Source: SFLA01 sp045595785 (GTDB lineage: Bacteria; Bacillota; Clostridia; Oscillospirales; CAG-382). Taken from it: 15,082 bases of DNA. The position numbers were made by a program, and so were the translations under genes. How positions within the stretch are numbered: the first letter of the stretch is position 1; every line of letters begins with the position of its first letter. The notes under the pieces are model-generated. The model saw only the letters and a program-made list of their open reading frames with translations, had not been told where the DNA came from and searched no databases. Positions 6,264-14,573 of this stretch are shown in pieces. Where the stretch lies: the NCBI GenBank assembly GCA_045595785.1, contig JAZOBE010000016.1:1-15082 (forward strand), read 5' to 3'.

Positions 6264-7568
6264 ATGGCTTTTTTCAAAATGCCCGGAATTAAAGTTCCCC
6301 ACCGAAAAAACACCCGTAATATGGAACCCAAAAGAATAAAAACTCCCGATGAAGTGTGCATCCCCATGTCTATGCATATCGGCGCGCCCGGCACACCTCT
6401 GGTGAAGATTGGCGACAAGGTTAAAAAAGGACAGCTTATCGGCAGAACGGAAGCCAAAATAACCGCCCCCGTGCACGCATCGGTTTCCGGCACGGTAAAA
6501 GGCTTTGCGGAGTTGCCTTCGGTAACCAATTCGGTAATACAGGGAATAGTTATCGCTTCCGACGGGCTTGATGAAGTTTACGAAGGTATTACCCCGCCCG
6601 TTATAACGGACAAGCAATCCTTTATTAAGGCAGTGGAAGACAGCGGTCTGGTAGGCTTGGGCGGCGCGGCGTTCCCAACGGCGGTAAAGCTGAGAGGCGA
6701 GCCGGAAACAGTGATAATTAACGGTGCGGAATGTGAGCCGTACATTACATCGGACACCCACACCATGATAGCGAAAAGCGAAGACCTTGTGTCCGGAGTG
6801 GGTTTGATACAGCAGTACATTCGCCCCAAAAATGTAGTTATAGCTATTGAGGACAACAAAAAAGAGGCTATACAAAAGCTAAAGCAAGCTTTTAACGGGG
6901 TTAATGGAGTTGAGGTGCGTTCACTTCCCTCTGTATATCCCCAAGGCGGCGAAAAGGTTTTGATATACAGCGTAACCAAAAAGATAGTACCCGAGGGAAA
7001 GCTGCCCGGCGATGTAGGCATTCTGGTGCTTAACGTAACCACCGTGGCGTTTATGGCACATTATGCCCGCACCGGTATGCCGATTACGGAAAAATGCATT
7101 ACCGTGGACGGAAACGCAGTGAAAAACAGAGGAAACTACGTTGCGCCCATCGGCACAAGGATAAAAGACCTGATAGAAGCGGCAGGCGGATTTGCCTGCC
7201 CGCCCGAAAAGATACTGTTGGGCGGTCCCATGATGGGGGTGGCGGTGCCTACAACGGAATATCCGGTAATGAAAGGCACCAACGCAGTCCTTGCTTTTGA
7301 CAAAAAAGAAGCGGAAATTCCGAAGGAAACGCCGTGTATTAACTGCGGAAGCTGTATACAAAACTGCCCCCTGCGGCTTGACCCGCCGGGATTTGGAAAA
7401 GCTTACGCAAAAAAAGACTGCGCAACTCTTGAAGCGCTTAAAGTAAACCTTTGCATGGAATGCGGTGTATGTGCTTACGTTTGCCCTGCCAAGCGTCATC
7501 TGGTACAAAGAAACCGCCTTGCAAAAAGAATGCTGAGAGAATACAAGGAGAGAACAAAGAATGGATAA
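6264..7568 (+). CDS. rnfC: Rnf electron transport complex subunit C (NADH-binding, Fe-S)
   Basis: The peripheral cytoplasmic subunit of the ion-translocating ferredoxin:NAD+ oxidoreductase, where NAD+ is reduced by electrons from ferredoxin. The 434 residues show an N-terminal barrel-sandwich domain (about 30-100), a flavin/NADH-binding core with the glycine-rich GLVGLGGAAFPTAVKL (128-143) and NGAECEPY (153-160), an SLBB-like region, and two [4Fe-4S] motifs: C358, C361, C364, C368 and C397, C400, C403, C407. The length is typical of clostridial RnfC. The start has GGGAG eight bases upstream. It is the first gene of the operon and overlaps rnfD by eight bases. Confidence 0.97.
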   Translation: MAFFKMPGIKVPHRKNTRNMEPKRIKTPDEVCIPMSMHIGAPGTPLVKIGDKVKKGQLIGRTEAKITAPVHASVSGTVKGFAELPSVTNSVIQGIVIASDGLDEVYEGITPPVITDKQSFIKAVEDSGLVGLGGAAFPTAVKLRGEPETVIINGAECEPYITSDTHTMIAKSEDLVSGVGLIQQYIRPKNVVIAIEDNKKEAIQKLKQAFNGVNGVEVRSLPSVYPQGGEKVLIYSVTKKIVPEGKLPGDVGILVLNVTTVAFMAHYARTGMPITEKCITVDGNAVKNRGNYVAPIGTRIKDLIEAAGGFACPPEKILLGGPMMGVAVPTTEYPVMKGTNAVLAFDKKEAEIPKETPCINCGSCIQNCPLRLDPPGFGKAYAKKDCATLEALKVNLCMECGVCAYVCPAKRHLVQRNRLAKRMLREYKERTKNG

Positions 7569-8484
7569 GCTGTTAACTGTGTCCTCCTCACCTCACATAA
7601 GAAGCAGCCGCACGGTAAGCGGTATTATGCTGGACGTAATCATCGCCCTGATGCCTGCCACCGTTGCGTCGGTGCTCATTTTCGGAGCACGTGCAGCCGC
7701 AGTGGTTGCGGTATGCGTGATTACCGCCGCGGTAAGCGAATTTTTATACCAAAAGATAACAAAAAGCGCTGTTCTGGTGGGCGACCTTTCCGCCTGCGTG
7801 ACCGGACTTTTGCTTGCCCTTAATCTTCCCGCGACCATACCTCTTTGGCAAGCCGCCATAGGCAGTATGTTTGCTATTGTGGTGGTTAAAGGTCTTTTTG
7901 GCGGAATTGGAAAAAATTTCGCTAATCCGGCAATAACCGCAAGAATTATGATGATAATTTCATTTTCGGGCAGTATGACTTCCTTCCCCTCTCCTGACCT
8001 GAATGCATCCGCTACACCCCTTGCCATTATGAAAAACGGCATGGAGGGACTTCCCAAGCTGATGGATATGGCGTTGGGAAAACACGGCGGAAGCATGGGC
8101 GAAACCTGCTCTGTTGCCATACTGCTGGGCGGAATATATCTTTTGTGCCGCAAGGTGATAAACTGTGCCGCGCCCCTATCCTTTATAGGCACCGTTGCCG
8201 TAATATCCTTTGTTTACGGCGGTGCAGAATATGCCCTTTACCAAGTGTTGGCAGGGGGACTTATGCTGGGCGCCTTCTTTATGGCGACAGACTATTCCAC
8301 AACACCCACACGGAAAACGGGAAAAATCATTTTCGGTATCGGATGCGGCGTAATCACATCGGTAATACGTATATTCGGCAGTTATCCCGAAGGTGTCTCC
8401 TACGCCATACTGCTTATGAATATACTGACGCCTTATATAGATAAATGGACCAGACCCGTTCCCTTTGGAGGTAAGACGAAATGA
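7561..8484 (+). CDS. rnfD: Rnf complex subunit D (membrane, covalent FMN)
   Basis: An integral membrane subunit that carries a covalently bound FMN and takes part in ion translocation. The 307 residues contain about nine or ten hydrophobic helices. NASATPLA (148-155) aligns with the family's flavin attachment motif, so T152 is the likely phosphothreonyl-FMN site. Other family segments are NFANPAITARI and FFMATDYSTTPTRKTGK near the C-terminus. The flavin would be attached by an ApbE-type transferase, which is not in this window. AAGGAG lies before the ATG, inside rnfC, and the gene ends in an ATGA overlap with rnfG. Confidence 0.96.
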   Translation: MDKLLTVSSSPHIRSSRTVSGIMLDVIIALMPATVASVLIFGARAAAVVAVCVITAAVSEFLYQKITKSAVLVGDLSACVTGLLLALNLPATIPLWQAAIGSMFAIVVVKGLFGGIGKNFANPAITARIMMIISFSGSMTSFPSPDLNASATPLAIMKNGMEGLPKLMDMALGKHGGSMGETCSVAILLGGIYLLCRKVINCAAPLSFIGTVAVISFVYGGAEYALYQVLAGGLMLGAFFMATDYSTTPTRKTGKIIFGIGCGVITSVIRIFGSYPEGVSYAILLMNILTPYIDKWTRPVPFGGKTK

Positions 8485-9716
8485 AAAGTGTATTAAAACT
8501 TACTTCCATCTGCCTTATAGTTACTTTGCTGCTGGCGGTAACAAATATGTTTACCGCTCCTATAATAGAAAAAAATCTTCAGTCTGCCGCAACCCAATCA
8601 CTTTCCCAGGTGCTTCCCGGCGCAAAGGATTTTGAAAAGCTGACAGTTCCCGATTCCGCTTCCACTTCCTTGAAGGAAATCTACCGTGAAACCGAGGGGC
8701 TGGGATACGCTGCTACGGTGGAGATAACAACCCAATACAGTAATTCTCCCATGCTTTATACGGTAGGCGTGGGACAAGACGGCGTGATTACCGGAATAGT
8801 TATCACCTCTTATAACGAGACCAAGGATTTCGGCAGAGAAAGTTATCCAAAAAGCTATGTGGGCAAGGATTCCGCTCTTAACGGTGTTGAATTGGTGGGC
8901 GGTGTAACCTATTCGTCAACCGCTTTTAAGCAGGGCGTAAAGGACGTTTTTGATACGCTTATTTCCATGGGCTTGATAAACGCAGGTGAAAAGGATGACG
9001 AGCAAAAGCTGCAAGAGCTTATTGACACATTGCTTACAGGTGCGGTTTCGCCAAGCGGAAAAGCATCTGTTCAAGTGTATGAAAGCGGCGCGGAGTGGGT
9101 GAAAACGGCGTATGCCGCTACCAACGGCACCGGATACGTTCTGGTTTCCGAGGACAACACGATATGCGTGGTAAACGCTTTCGGAAAGGTGAAAGCCTTT
9201 GATATTGACGGAAACGATATTACCGATAAAACGGAAAATATTAACGACGCGGCAGGAGCCGTGCCCAACAACGCCGACAGCAGCGAGGAGAAGGACAAAA
9301 CCGCACTCAGCCGTCTTGCCGAAGAGGGTGCTGTCTTTGAGCCCATTCAGCTTAACACCCTTTCCACGGTTACCAACGCATTTGAAATAACCCAAAAGGG
9401 TGAAACCTATTACGGATTTGTGTGCCACCCCGTAGGCTACAACAACGGTACCATGACGGTATACGGAATACTGGACGAAAAGGGCAGTATTGCACAAATA
9501 AAGGTGAGCGAATTTATACTGTATTCCCAGTATTACGAGGACTACACCCTTAACGAAGAAGAGTATATTAACAACCTTAAAGGAAAAACCGAAAGCACGC
9601 TTACCGAAAGCGACACGCTTATTTCCGGAGCAACCATATCCGCATCTGCTGTAAAAACAGCAATTACAGATATGTTTGAAGCACAAAAAGAAATAAAGGA
9701 GGGGCAAAACAAATGA
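8481..9716 (+). CDS. rnfG: Rnf complex subunit G, enlarged with two FMN-binding-like units
   Basis: The membrane-anchored extracytoplasmic flavoprotein subunit of Rnf, with one N-terminal helix (about 5-26). At 411 residues it is about twice the usual RnfG length. The first unit (about 60-165) has the typical order GYAATVEI, GIVITSYNETKDFG, and VGGVTYSSTAF, where the flavin motif SGAT is degenerate (T143 kept). An acidic, low-complexity linker (about 165-290) contains a second YAATNGTGYVL-like strand. The last part (about 295-400) repeats the fold and ends in the canonical ISGATISASAV (T385 the likely FMN site), but lacks the ETxGxG-like part. This is either an internal duplication with split functions or an insertion. 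The start overlaps rnfD by four bases. Confidence 0.92.
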   Translation: MKSVLKLTSICLIVTLLLAVTNMFTAPIIEKNLQSAATQSLSQVLPGAKDFEKLTVPDSASTSLKEIYRETEGLGYAATVEITTQYSNSPMLYTVGVGQDGVITGIVITSYNETKDFGRESYPKSYVGKDSALNGVELVGGVTYSSTAFKQGVKDVFDTLISMGLINAGEKDDEQKLQELIDTLLTGAVSPSGKASVQVYESGAEWVKTAYAATNGTGYVLVSEDNTICVVNAFGKVKAFDIDGNDITDKTENINDAAGAVPNNADSSEEKDKTALSRLAEEGAVFEPIQLNTLSTVTNAFEITQKGETYYGFVCHPVGYNNGTMTVYGILDEKGSIAQIKVSEFILYSQYYEDYTLNEEEYINNLKGKTESTLTESDTLISGATISASAVKTAITDMFEAQKEIKEGQNK

Positions 9717-10366
9717 AAAACAAATTATCTTTTCTTGTTAACGGTTTTATTAAAGAAAACCCCGTGTTTGTTTTGCTTTTGGGTACCTGCCCCACCCTTG
9801 CCACCACACAAAGCGTTATTTCCGCTTTGGGAATGGGTCTTGCCGCCACGGCGGTGCTGATATGCTCTAACGCCGTAATATCCATGCTGCGCAAGTTTAT
9901 TCCCCAAACGGTGCGTATTCCCGCATATATAGTTATTATTGCAGGATTCGTTACCGCAGTGCAAATGCTTATGCAGGCGTACCTACCTGCCCTTTACGAT
10001 ATGCTGGGCGTTTATCTTGCACTTATTACGGTTAACTGCATTATTTTGGGCAGAGCCGAAGCCTTTGCAAGCAAAAACGGCGTGCTGGAATCCGTTTTCG
10101 ACGGTATCGGAATGGGGCTGGGCTTTACTCTTGCTTTGTTCTTAATGGGAACTGTGAGAGAAGTAATAGGCGCGGGAAGCTTTTTCGGAATAAGCATACC
10201 CGTTGTAAAGGATTATACCATTCCACTTCTCACCACACCTCCCGGCGGTTTTTTAGTCTTTGGTCTGGTGACTGCGGCGGTAAACTCTTTGCCTAAAAAG
10301 CGCAAGAGAACGGCAAGCGCCTGTGAAGGCTGCAACCTTTGCGGCGGTTGTGAAAAGGAGGCGTAA
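9713..10366 (+). CDS. rnfE: Rnf complex subunit E with a four-cysteine C-terminal tail
   Basis: A six-helix membrane subunit homologous to RnfA; together the two hold the intramembrane iron-sulfur centre that passes electrons across the membrane. The 217 residues show the two conserved cysteine motifs LGTCPTLA (C26) and TVNCIILG (C109). The C-terminus is unusual: after a basic KKRKR segment comes CEGCNLCGGC, cysteines at 204, 207, 210 and 213 spaced CX2CX2CX2C. The basic segment suggests this tail is cytoplasmic. It could bind a metal or Fe-S cluster. The gene overlaps rnfG by four bases and its end is six bases from rnfA. Confidence 0.96.
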   Translation: MKNKLSFLVNGFIKENPVFVLLLGTCPTLATTQSVISALGMGLAATAVLICSNAVISMLRKFIPQTVRIPAYIVIIAGFVTAVQMLMQAYLPALYDMLGVYLALITVNCIILGRAEAFASKNGVLESVFDGIGMGLGFTLALFLMGTVREVIGAGSFFGISIPVVKDYTIPLLTTPPGGFLVFGLVTAAVNSLPKKRKRTASACEGCNLCGGCEKEA

Positions 10367-10372
10367 AGCGGT

Positions 10373-10960
10373 ATGAAGCAATTACTGATAATCCTGCTCT
10401 CCTCCGTGTTTGTTAACAACTATGTGCTGACCAAGTTTTTGGGTATATGTCCTTTTTTGGGCGTATCCAAAAAAATAGACCAAGCTACGGGAATGGGTGT
10501 TGCGGTAACGGCAGTTATGCTGGTTGCCACTGCGGTGACTTACCCTATATACACCTATCTCCTTTATCCCTCTTTCACTTATCTTGAAACAGTGGTGTTT
10601 ATTCTGGTAATAGCCGCGCTGGTTCAGTTTGTGGAAATTATATTAAAGCGTTATATCCCGCCTCTATACCGCTCTTTGGGCGTGTATCTTCCCCTCATAA
10701 CCACCAACTGCGCGGTGCTTGGCGTTTGTCTTAACAATATTACAGATGGATATAACTTTGTTGAATCCATGGTTTCGTCTTTAGGCGTGGGTCTTGGATT
10801 TATGCTGGCGATGGTACTCTTTGCGGGAGTAAGAGAAAAAATGGAAGGTGCGGATATACCCAAGCCTTTCAAGGGAATTCCCATAACACTTATTGCTGCT
10901 TCCATCGTATCAATGTCCTTTTACGGGTTTGCTTCGGTTATCGAAAATATGTTTAAGTAA
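10373..10960 (+). CDS. rnfA: Rnf complex subunit A (membrane)
   Basis: A six-helix membrane subunit of 195 residues paired with RnfE. The conserved cysteines are in FLGICPFLG (C26) and LITTNCAVLG (C113), positions that match the cluster ligands of RnfA/RnfE in known structures. AGGAGG lies at the end of rnfE, with rather long spacing (about 11 bases) to the ATG. Length and motifs are standard. Confidence 0.97.
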   Translation: MKQLLIILLSSVFVNNYVLTKFLGICPFLGVSKKIDQATGMGVAVTAVMLVATAVTYPIYTYLLYPSFTYLETVVFILVIAALVQFVEIILKRYIPPLYRSLGVYLPLITTNCAVLGVCLNNITDGYNFVESMVSSLGVGLGFMLAMVLFAGVREKMEGADIPKPFKGIPITLIAASIVSMSFYGFASVIENMFK

Positions 10961-10982
10961 CGGGAAGGAGAAACAAAAATAT

Positions 10983-11783
10983 ATGGTAGATGTGGTAGAA
11001 ATACTCATTCCCGTTGCGGTGGTAAGCGGAATAGGCTGTGTTCTCGCTGTGGTTTTAACAATTGCCCACCGTTTTATGAGCAACGAAGTAAACGAGAAAG
11101 AAAAATTGCTTTTTGATGCGCTTCCCGGCGCCAACTGCGGCGGATGCGGTTATCCCGGATGTGAAGCCTATGCAAAAGCTCTTGCCGAAGGAAAGACTAA
11201 AAGCACCAACCTCTGCGCGCCGGGCAAAAAAGAAGTGGCAGAAATATTAGCTGGGGTTTTAGGCACAGACGCAGGCGAAGTGAAGGAACAAAAAGCCTTT
11301 GTTCACTGCCGCGGCGACTGTAACCACAACGGAATTCGCGCAGATTATAACGGAATCGCCTCCTGCGCCGCGAGAAATATCGCTTTCGGCGGCGAAAAAG
11401 CCTGCACTCAAGGCTGCTTGGGCGGCGGAGACTGCGCGGCGGTATGTCCTGCGGACGCAATATATATTGAAAACGGCATTGCCAAGGTTAACACCTGCAA
11501 GTGTATAAGCTGCGGTGCCTGCGTTAAGGTTTGCCCTAACAGAATTATCAGCCTTATAGATATGCCTGCAACGGCGGCAATAGCCTGCTCCAACACGGAA
11601 AAAGGCGCTGTTACCCGTAAAAAGTGCGACACCGGCTGTATTGCCTGCCTGAAATGCCAAAAGATTTGTCCTACCGACGCAATAATCGTTAAGGACAATC
11701 TTTCACGAATCGATTATGAAAAGTGTATCCGTTGCGGACAGTGCGTGGAAGTCTGTCCCGTACACTGTATTGCAAAGATATAA
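10983..11783 (+). CDS. rnfB: Rnf complex subunit B (multi-cluster ferredoxin subunit)
   Basis: The cytoplasm-facing iron-sulfur subunit that accepts electrons from reduced ferredoxin. The 266 residues begin with one transmembrane helix (about 5-27). A [4Fe-4S] domain follows with C52, C55, C60 and C78. Then come two pairs of ferredoxin motifs: CTQGCLGGGDCAAVCP (141-156), CISCGACVKVCP (174-185), CIACLKCQKICP (219-230) and CIRCGQCVEVCP (248-259). This is the longer, clostridial/acetogen-type RnfB. The ATG at 10983 follows AAGGAG; an in-frame upstream ATG at 10893 would lie inside rnfA and add residues unlike the family. The stop is immediately followed by the next start. Confidence 0.96.
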   Translation: MVDVVEILIPVAVVSGIGCVLAVVLTIAHRFMSNEVNEKEKLLFDALPGANCGGCGYPGCEAYAKALAEGKTKSTNLCAPGKKEVAEILAGVLGTDAGEVKEQKAFVHCRGDCNHNGIRADYNGIASCAARNIAFGGEKACTQGCLGGGDCAAVCPADAIYIENGIAKVNTCKCISCGACVKVCPNRIISLIDMPATAAIACSNTEKGAVTRKKCDTGCIACLKCQKICPTDAIIVKDNLSRIDYEKCIRCGQCVEVCPVHCIAKI

Positions 11784-12161
11784 ATGAAACGTAAAACAAG
11801 AAACGACCTGCTTATTATGCTGGTTCCGTTGATACTGTGTATCGGCTACGCTGTGTGGGTAAACTTTTCCCACCAAGCGGGAGGGTATGTGTATGTGGAG
11901 CAGGACGGAGACATAATAGGCGTGTACCCCATTGACGAGGACACCGAGATAACTTTCGAAAACGAAAACGGCGGTTACAACGTGCTGGTAATATCCGACG
12001 GGAAAGCGGATATTACCTCCGCCTCCTGCCCCGACAAGGTATGCGTTAACCACCGTAAAATAGGATTTGAAGGAGAAAGTATAGTATGTCTGCCAAACCG
12101 ACTGACAGTGCGTGTGATAAAAACCGAAAAGCAGACAAGCGTGCCGGATCTGGTGCCGTAA
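11784..12161 (+). CDS. Membrane-anchored NusG domain II (DUF1312-type) protein, EetA-like
   Basis: A 125-residue protein with an N-terminal membrane helix (about 9-27) and an extracytoplasmic NusG domain II-like beta domain. The family signature is visible: ITSASCPDKVCVNHRKIG (C82, C87) followed by GESIVCLPNRLTV (C102). This is not the transcription factor NusG; it shares only a domain. As I recall, EetA of Listeria-type flavin-based electron transfer loci belongs to this family. The ATG directly abuts the rnfB stop with no clear ribosome binding site, so translation is probably coupled. It overlaps the next gene by 76 bases. The function is unknown; a link to flavinylated membrane redox proteins is inferred. 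Confidence 0.85.
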   Translation: MKRKTRNDLLIMLVPLILCIGYAVWVNFSHQAGGYVYVEQDGDIIGVYPIDEDTEITFENENGGYNVLVISDGKADITSASCPDKVCVNHRKIGFEGESIVCLPNRLTVRVIKTEKQTSVPDLVP

Positions 12162-12634
12162 AAACGGCTTTCGGCGGCGCGGCTTTGGGAATCGCGCTTA
12201 TACTGGCTTACGTAGAAACGCTTTTGCCGATAAATATAGGTGTTCCCGGAATAAAATTAGGGCTTCCTAATCTGGCTGTGCTGTTTTTGCTGTATAAACA
12301 CGGGTTTTTGCCCGCCTTTGCCGTTTCCTGCCTGCGGGTAATATTGTGCGGAATTCTCTTTGGGAATTTTACGTCCTTTTTATACGCCGCATCGGGAGCG
12401 CTGTTGAGTTTGGCGGTGATGGCAGTTCTTAAGAAAACAGATGCCTTTTCGCCCACAGGGGTAAGCGTTGCAGGCGGTATTTCCCACAATCTCGCACAGA
12501 TATGCATTGCCGCAGTTATACTGGATACCTCTGCAGTGGCGTATTACCTCCCCGCACTTATCATAAGCGGAACAGTCTGCGGCGCGGGAATAGGAATATT
12601 AGGCGGTATAATGATAAAAAAAGTCCGGATTTAA
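12086..12634 (+). CDS. Gx transporter family / HepS-like membrane protein, EetB-like
   Basis: A 182-residue membrane protein with about five helices, resembling the Gx transporter family often annotated as heptaprenyl diphosphate synthase component I. The conserved segments NIGVPGIKLGLPNLAVLF (50-67) and LRVILCGILFGNFTSFLYA (83-101) are present. The ATG lies nine bases after AGGAGA, inside the preceding gene, giving a 76-base overlap in another frame; no alternative ATG exists before the first helix. It probably transports a small molecule, perhaps a flavin or quinone precursor. The enzymatic name is misleading. The stop codon lies in the loop of the operon's terminator. Confidence 0.85.
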   Translation: MSAKPTDSACDKNRKADKRAGSGAVKTAFGGAALGIALILAYVETLLPINIGVPGIKLGLPNLAVLFLLYKHGFLPAFAVSCLRVILCGILFGNFTSFLYAASGALLSLAVMAVLKKTDAFSPTGVSVAGGISHNLAQICIAAVILDTSAVAYYLPALIISGTVCGAGIGILGGIMIKKVRI

Positions 12635-12645
12635 CCGGACTTTTT
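12618..12645. terminator. Bidirectional terminator between convergent operons
   Basis: AAAAAGTCCGG (12618-12628) and CCGGACTTTTT (12635-12645) form an 11-bp stem with the loop ATTTAA, which contains the stop codon of the plus-strand gene. A/T runs on both sides make it work for the rnf operon and for the convergent lipoprotein gene ending at 12649. Confidence 0.88.
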
Positions 12646-12648
12646 GTT

Positions 12649-14040
12649 TTATTTGATTTTGGAGAAATCGTAGCCTTCTTCGCAGGCGAGACGGGCAAGC
12701 TCTTTTACTGCTGTAACGGTTGCTTCGTCATAGCCGGCGGTATAAGAAACGGTATCGAGGTCGATATCCAGATAAGTTATAGCCATAATGCAGGCGATAA
12801 GATATGCACCCAGATCCGAATGATGGGAATTATCGGTATGGTAAAGATTAAGAGAAGGATATTTCTCTGCGGCGATAAGGAACGCGTCTGCAACCGGCGC
12901 CACCTTATCTATGCCGAAATCCTTTGAAAGCTGAGTATAGTTAAGATGATGGCGTTTTGCGCTGGAGGGACGGTTTGCAGGAACGTCGTTGGAGGAATAA
13001 CGCTTATAAAGCATTATCTTCGCGCCGGTTTCTTCTATGAGCGGAACAAGCACGTCGAGCGCCGCCTTGGAATCCTCATAATCGCAATTACTGTTATCCT
13101 GAAGAACTACGTAATCAAAGGTCTTTTTATCAAGATTATCTCTTAACAAAGCGCCGTGAGTTTTGTCTGCGGGATCCGCAAACTGGCTCAGATAAGCACT
13201 GCCCACACAGCAGCCCGTAACGTCTACGGAATAGCCTGCGTCCTCTGCCAGCTCCTCAAACTTTGCGGGAACGTTAAAATAATAGGTTGAGCTGTTTCCG
13301 ACGAACAGGAATTTGATCTCCTCGCCCTCGTTGGGATACGGCATTGCTTCAGGTGCTTTGACACCGTACGCCTCGGTCTCACAAACCATTATCCAGTTGC
13401 TGTCGCCCACAAAGCGGAACTCAACGTAACGGGCGGTAAGTGCGCTGTCAAGAGTAAGAGTTGCTTCAACAGAGCTTATCTCCTCGGTATCGGTAAACTG
13501 TGCGTTACCTGCCTTGTGCCAGGTTTGGTTATCGTTGGATATATACACGAGTACCTTCTCGGGGGCGGAAATTCCTACGCTGAGATGGAAGGACGACGCC
13601 ACGTGGGCTACGAACTTATCAACGTAATAAATATCGCCCAGATCAACAGTTATATAGGAATAGCCCTTTGCGGTATACTCTACCTGATTCTTGTTAAAGC
13701 CGATAAAAGCTTTGTCCGAATACTTGGCAGTCTCGGAAGCGATGACTCCGTCTGTCATAGAGTTTCCGCCCTCGTCGGGATAAGAGGGCTCATTATCGTT
13801 GGGGTATAGAGCAGACCTTGTATATGTCTTTCCCAACGCTACGTTTGCGTAATCGGGGGAATCTGTAATGTTTATCACGGGAATACTCTCCTCTTCGGAT
13901 TCTTGCTGTGAAACGGAAGGTGTACTGCTCTGAGTTGATTGCTCGGGCGCAGATTCGTTATTATCACACCCGTACAGCGAACAAACAGAGAAAGAAAAAA
14001 CCATAAGAACAGCAAAAAGCAATGATAACGTCCTTTTCAT
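12649..14040 (-). CDS. Lipoprotein with discoidin-like and SGNH-hydrolase domains
   Basis: A 463-residue exported lipoprotein. The signal peptide ends in the lipobox SLYGC (C25 lipidated), followed by a Ser/Gln/Glu-rich linker (about 26-58). A discoidin/F5-8 type C-like domain (about 60-228: NVALGKTYTRSA, ITVDLGDIYYVDKF, ARYVEFRFVG) is typical for carbohydrate binding. The C-terminal SGNH hydrolase-like domain (about 242-463) has the nucleophile block FVGNSSTYYF (likely S250), a VVLQDNSN block (N316) and a DNSHHSDLGAYL block (D403, H406 or H407), a serine esterase layout. It could remove acyl groups from surface or dietary glycans. GGAG lies six bases before the ATG. It is the last gene of a three-gene minus-strand unit. 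Confidence 0.88.
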   Translation of the reverse strand: MKRTLSLLFAVLMVFSFSVCSLYGCDNNESAPEQSTQSSTPSVSQQESEEESIPVINITDSPDYANVALGKTYTRSALYPNDNEPSYPDEGGNSMTDGVIASETAKYSDKAFIGFNKNQVEYTAKGYSYITVDLGDIYYVDKFVAHVASSFHLSVGISAPEKVLVYISNDNQTWHKAGNAQFTDTEEISSVEATLTLDSALTARYVEFRFVGDSNWIMVCETEAYGVKAPEAMPYPNEGEEIKFLFVGNSSTYYFNVPAKFEELAEDAGYSVDVTGCCVGSAYLSQFADPADKTHGALLRDNLDKKTFDYVVLQDNSNCDYEDSKAALDVLVPLIEETGAKIMLYKRYSSNDVPANRPSSAKRHHLNYTQLSKDFGIDKVAPVADAFLIAAEKYPSLNLYHTDNSHHSDLGAYLIACIMAITYLDIDLDTVSYTAGYDEATVTAVKELARLACEEGYDFSKIK

Positions 14041-14065
14041 AACGTTTCTCCTTTTATTGTATGTT

Positions 14066-14563
14066 TTATTTGACCATATAGCTTTCTATAATTCCGGTAT
14101 ACATTGTGTGGTAGTCCTTGGAGGTATACCATTTTTGGTTTACGATGTCAGACATGGTTTCAGCAGGCATACGGACTGCTCCTTGCTTGCGGCAGATAAT
14201 AACCGTTTCCGCCTCGGCATAATAAGGGGTATCGCCCTCGTAAGCAACGGTAAGGTTACAGCGTGCGGTTTTGTCCTCGTCTCTGCCGGAAACAGTGCCC
14301 ATATAACGGTACATATCTTCAAACCCTTCGGGGAAAAAGCAAAGAGAAAAGGTATCCGACGTGTCCAAAAAGGTTTTGGTATAGCGGCTGTCACGGACAA
14401 AAGCAAAAGCGGCAGGCGCGCCCCAGATAACACCGAGAGAGCCCCAGGATGCTGTCATTCCGTTGACGTTTTTGCCGTCTCCTGCGACTATGAGCATTTT
14501 TTGCTTGCCGATCATATTAAAAACGTTGCCGACAGATTCAAAGGGGGATATTTTTTTGAACAT
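14066..14563 (-). CDS. Flavin reductase-like (FMN-binding split barrel) protein
   Basis: A 165-residue cytoplasmic protein of the flavin reductase/flavoredoxin family, which binds FMN and moves electrons between nicotinamide or ferredoxin partners and flavin. Visible family features are NGMTASWGSLGVIWGAPAAF (about 34-53), the RDSRYTKTFLDTSDTFSLCFF stretch and a central GTVSGRDEDK segment. The ATG at 14563 is six bases after GAGGTG; a GTG three codons upstream is an alternative but overlaps that site. It begins ten bases after the queT stop, so the two are cotranscribed. The substrate is unknown. Confidence 0.85.
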   Translation of the reverse strand: MFKKISPFESVGNVFNMIGKQKMLIVAGDGKNVNGMTASWGSLGVIWGAPAAFAFVRDSRYTKTFLDTSDTFSLCFFPEGFEDMYRYMGTVSGRDEDKTARCNLTVAYEGDTPYYAEAETVIICRKQGAVRMPAETMSDIVNQKWYTSKDYHTMYTGIIESYMVK

Positions 14564-14573
14564 ATAATTCACC

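Noticed and set aside
8916..9707. A 263-codon antisense frame within rnfG
   Set aside because: It is a shadow of the real gene: no start signals, and a Cys/Gly/Val-rich translation without a recognisable domain.
10893..10982. An upstream ATG extending rnfB by 30 residues
   Set aside because: It is inside rnfA, lacks a ribosome binding site, and would place unrelated residues before the family's N-terminal membrane helix.
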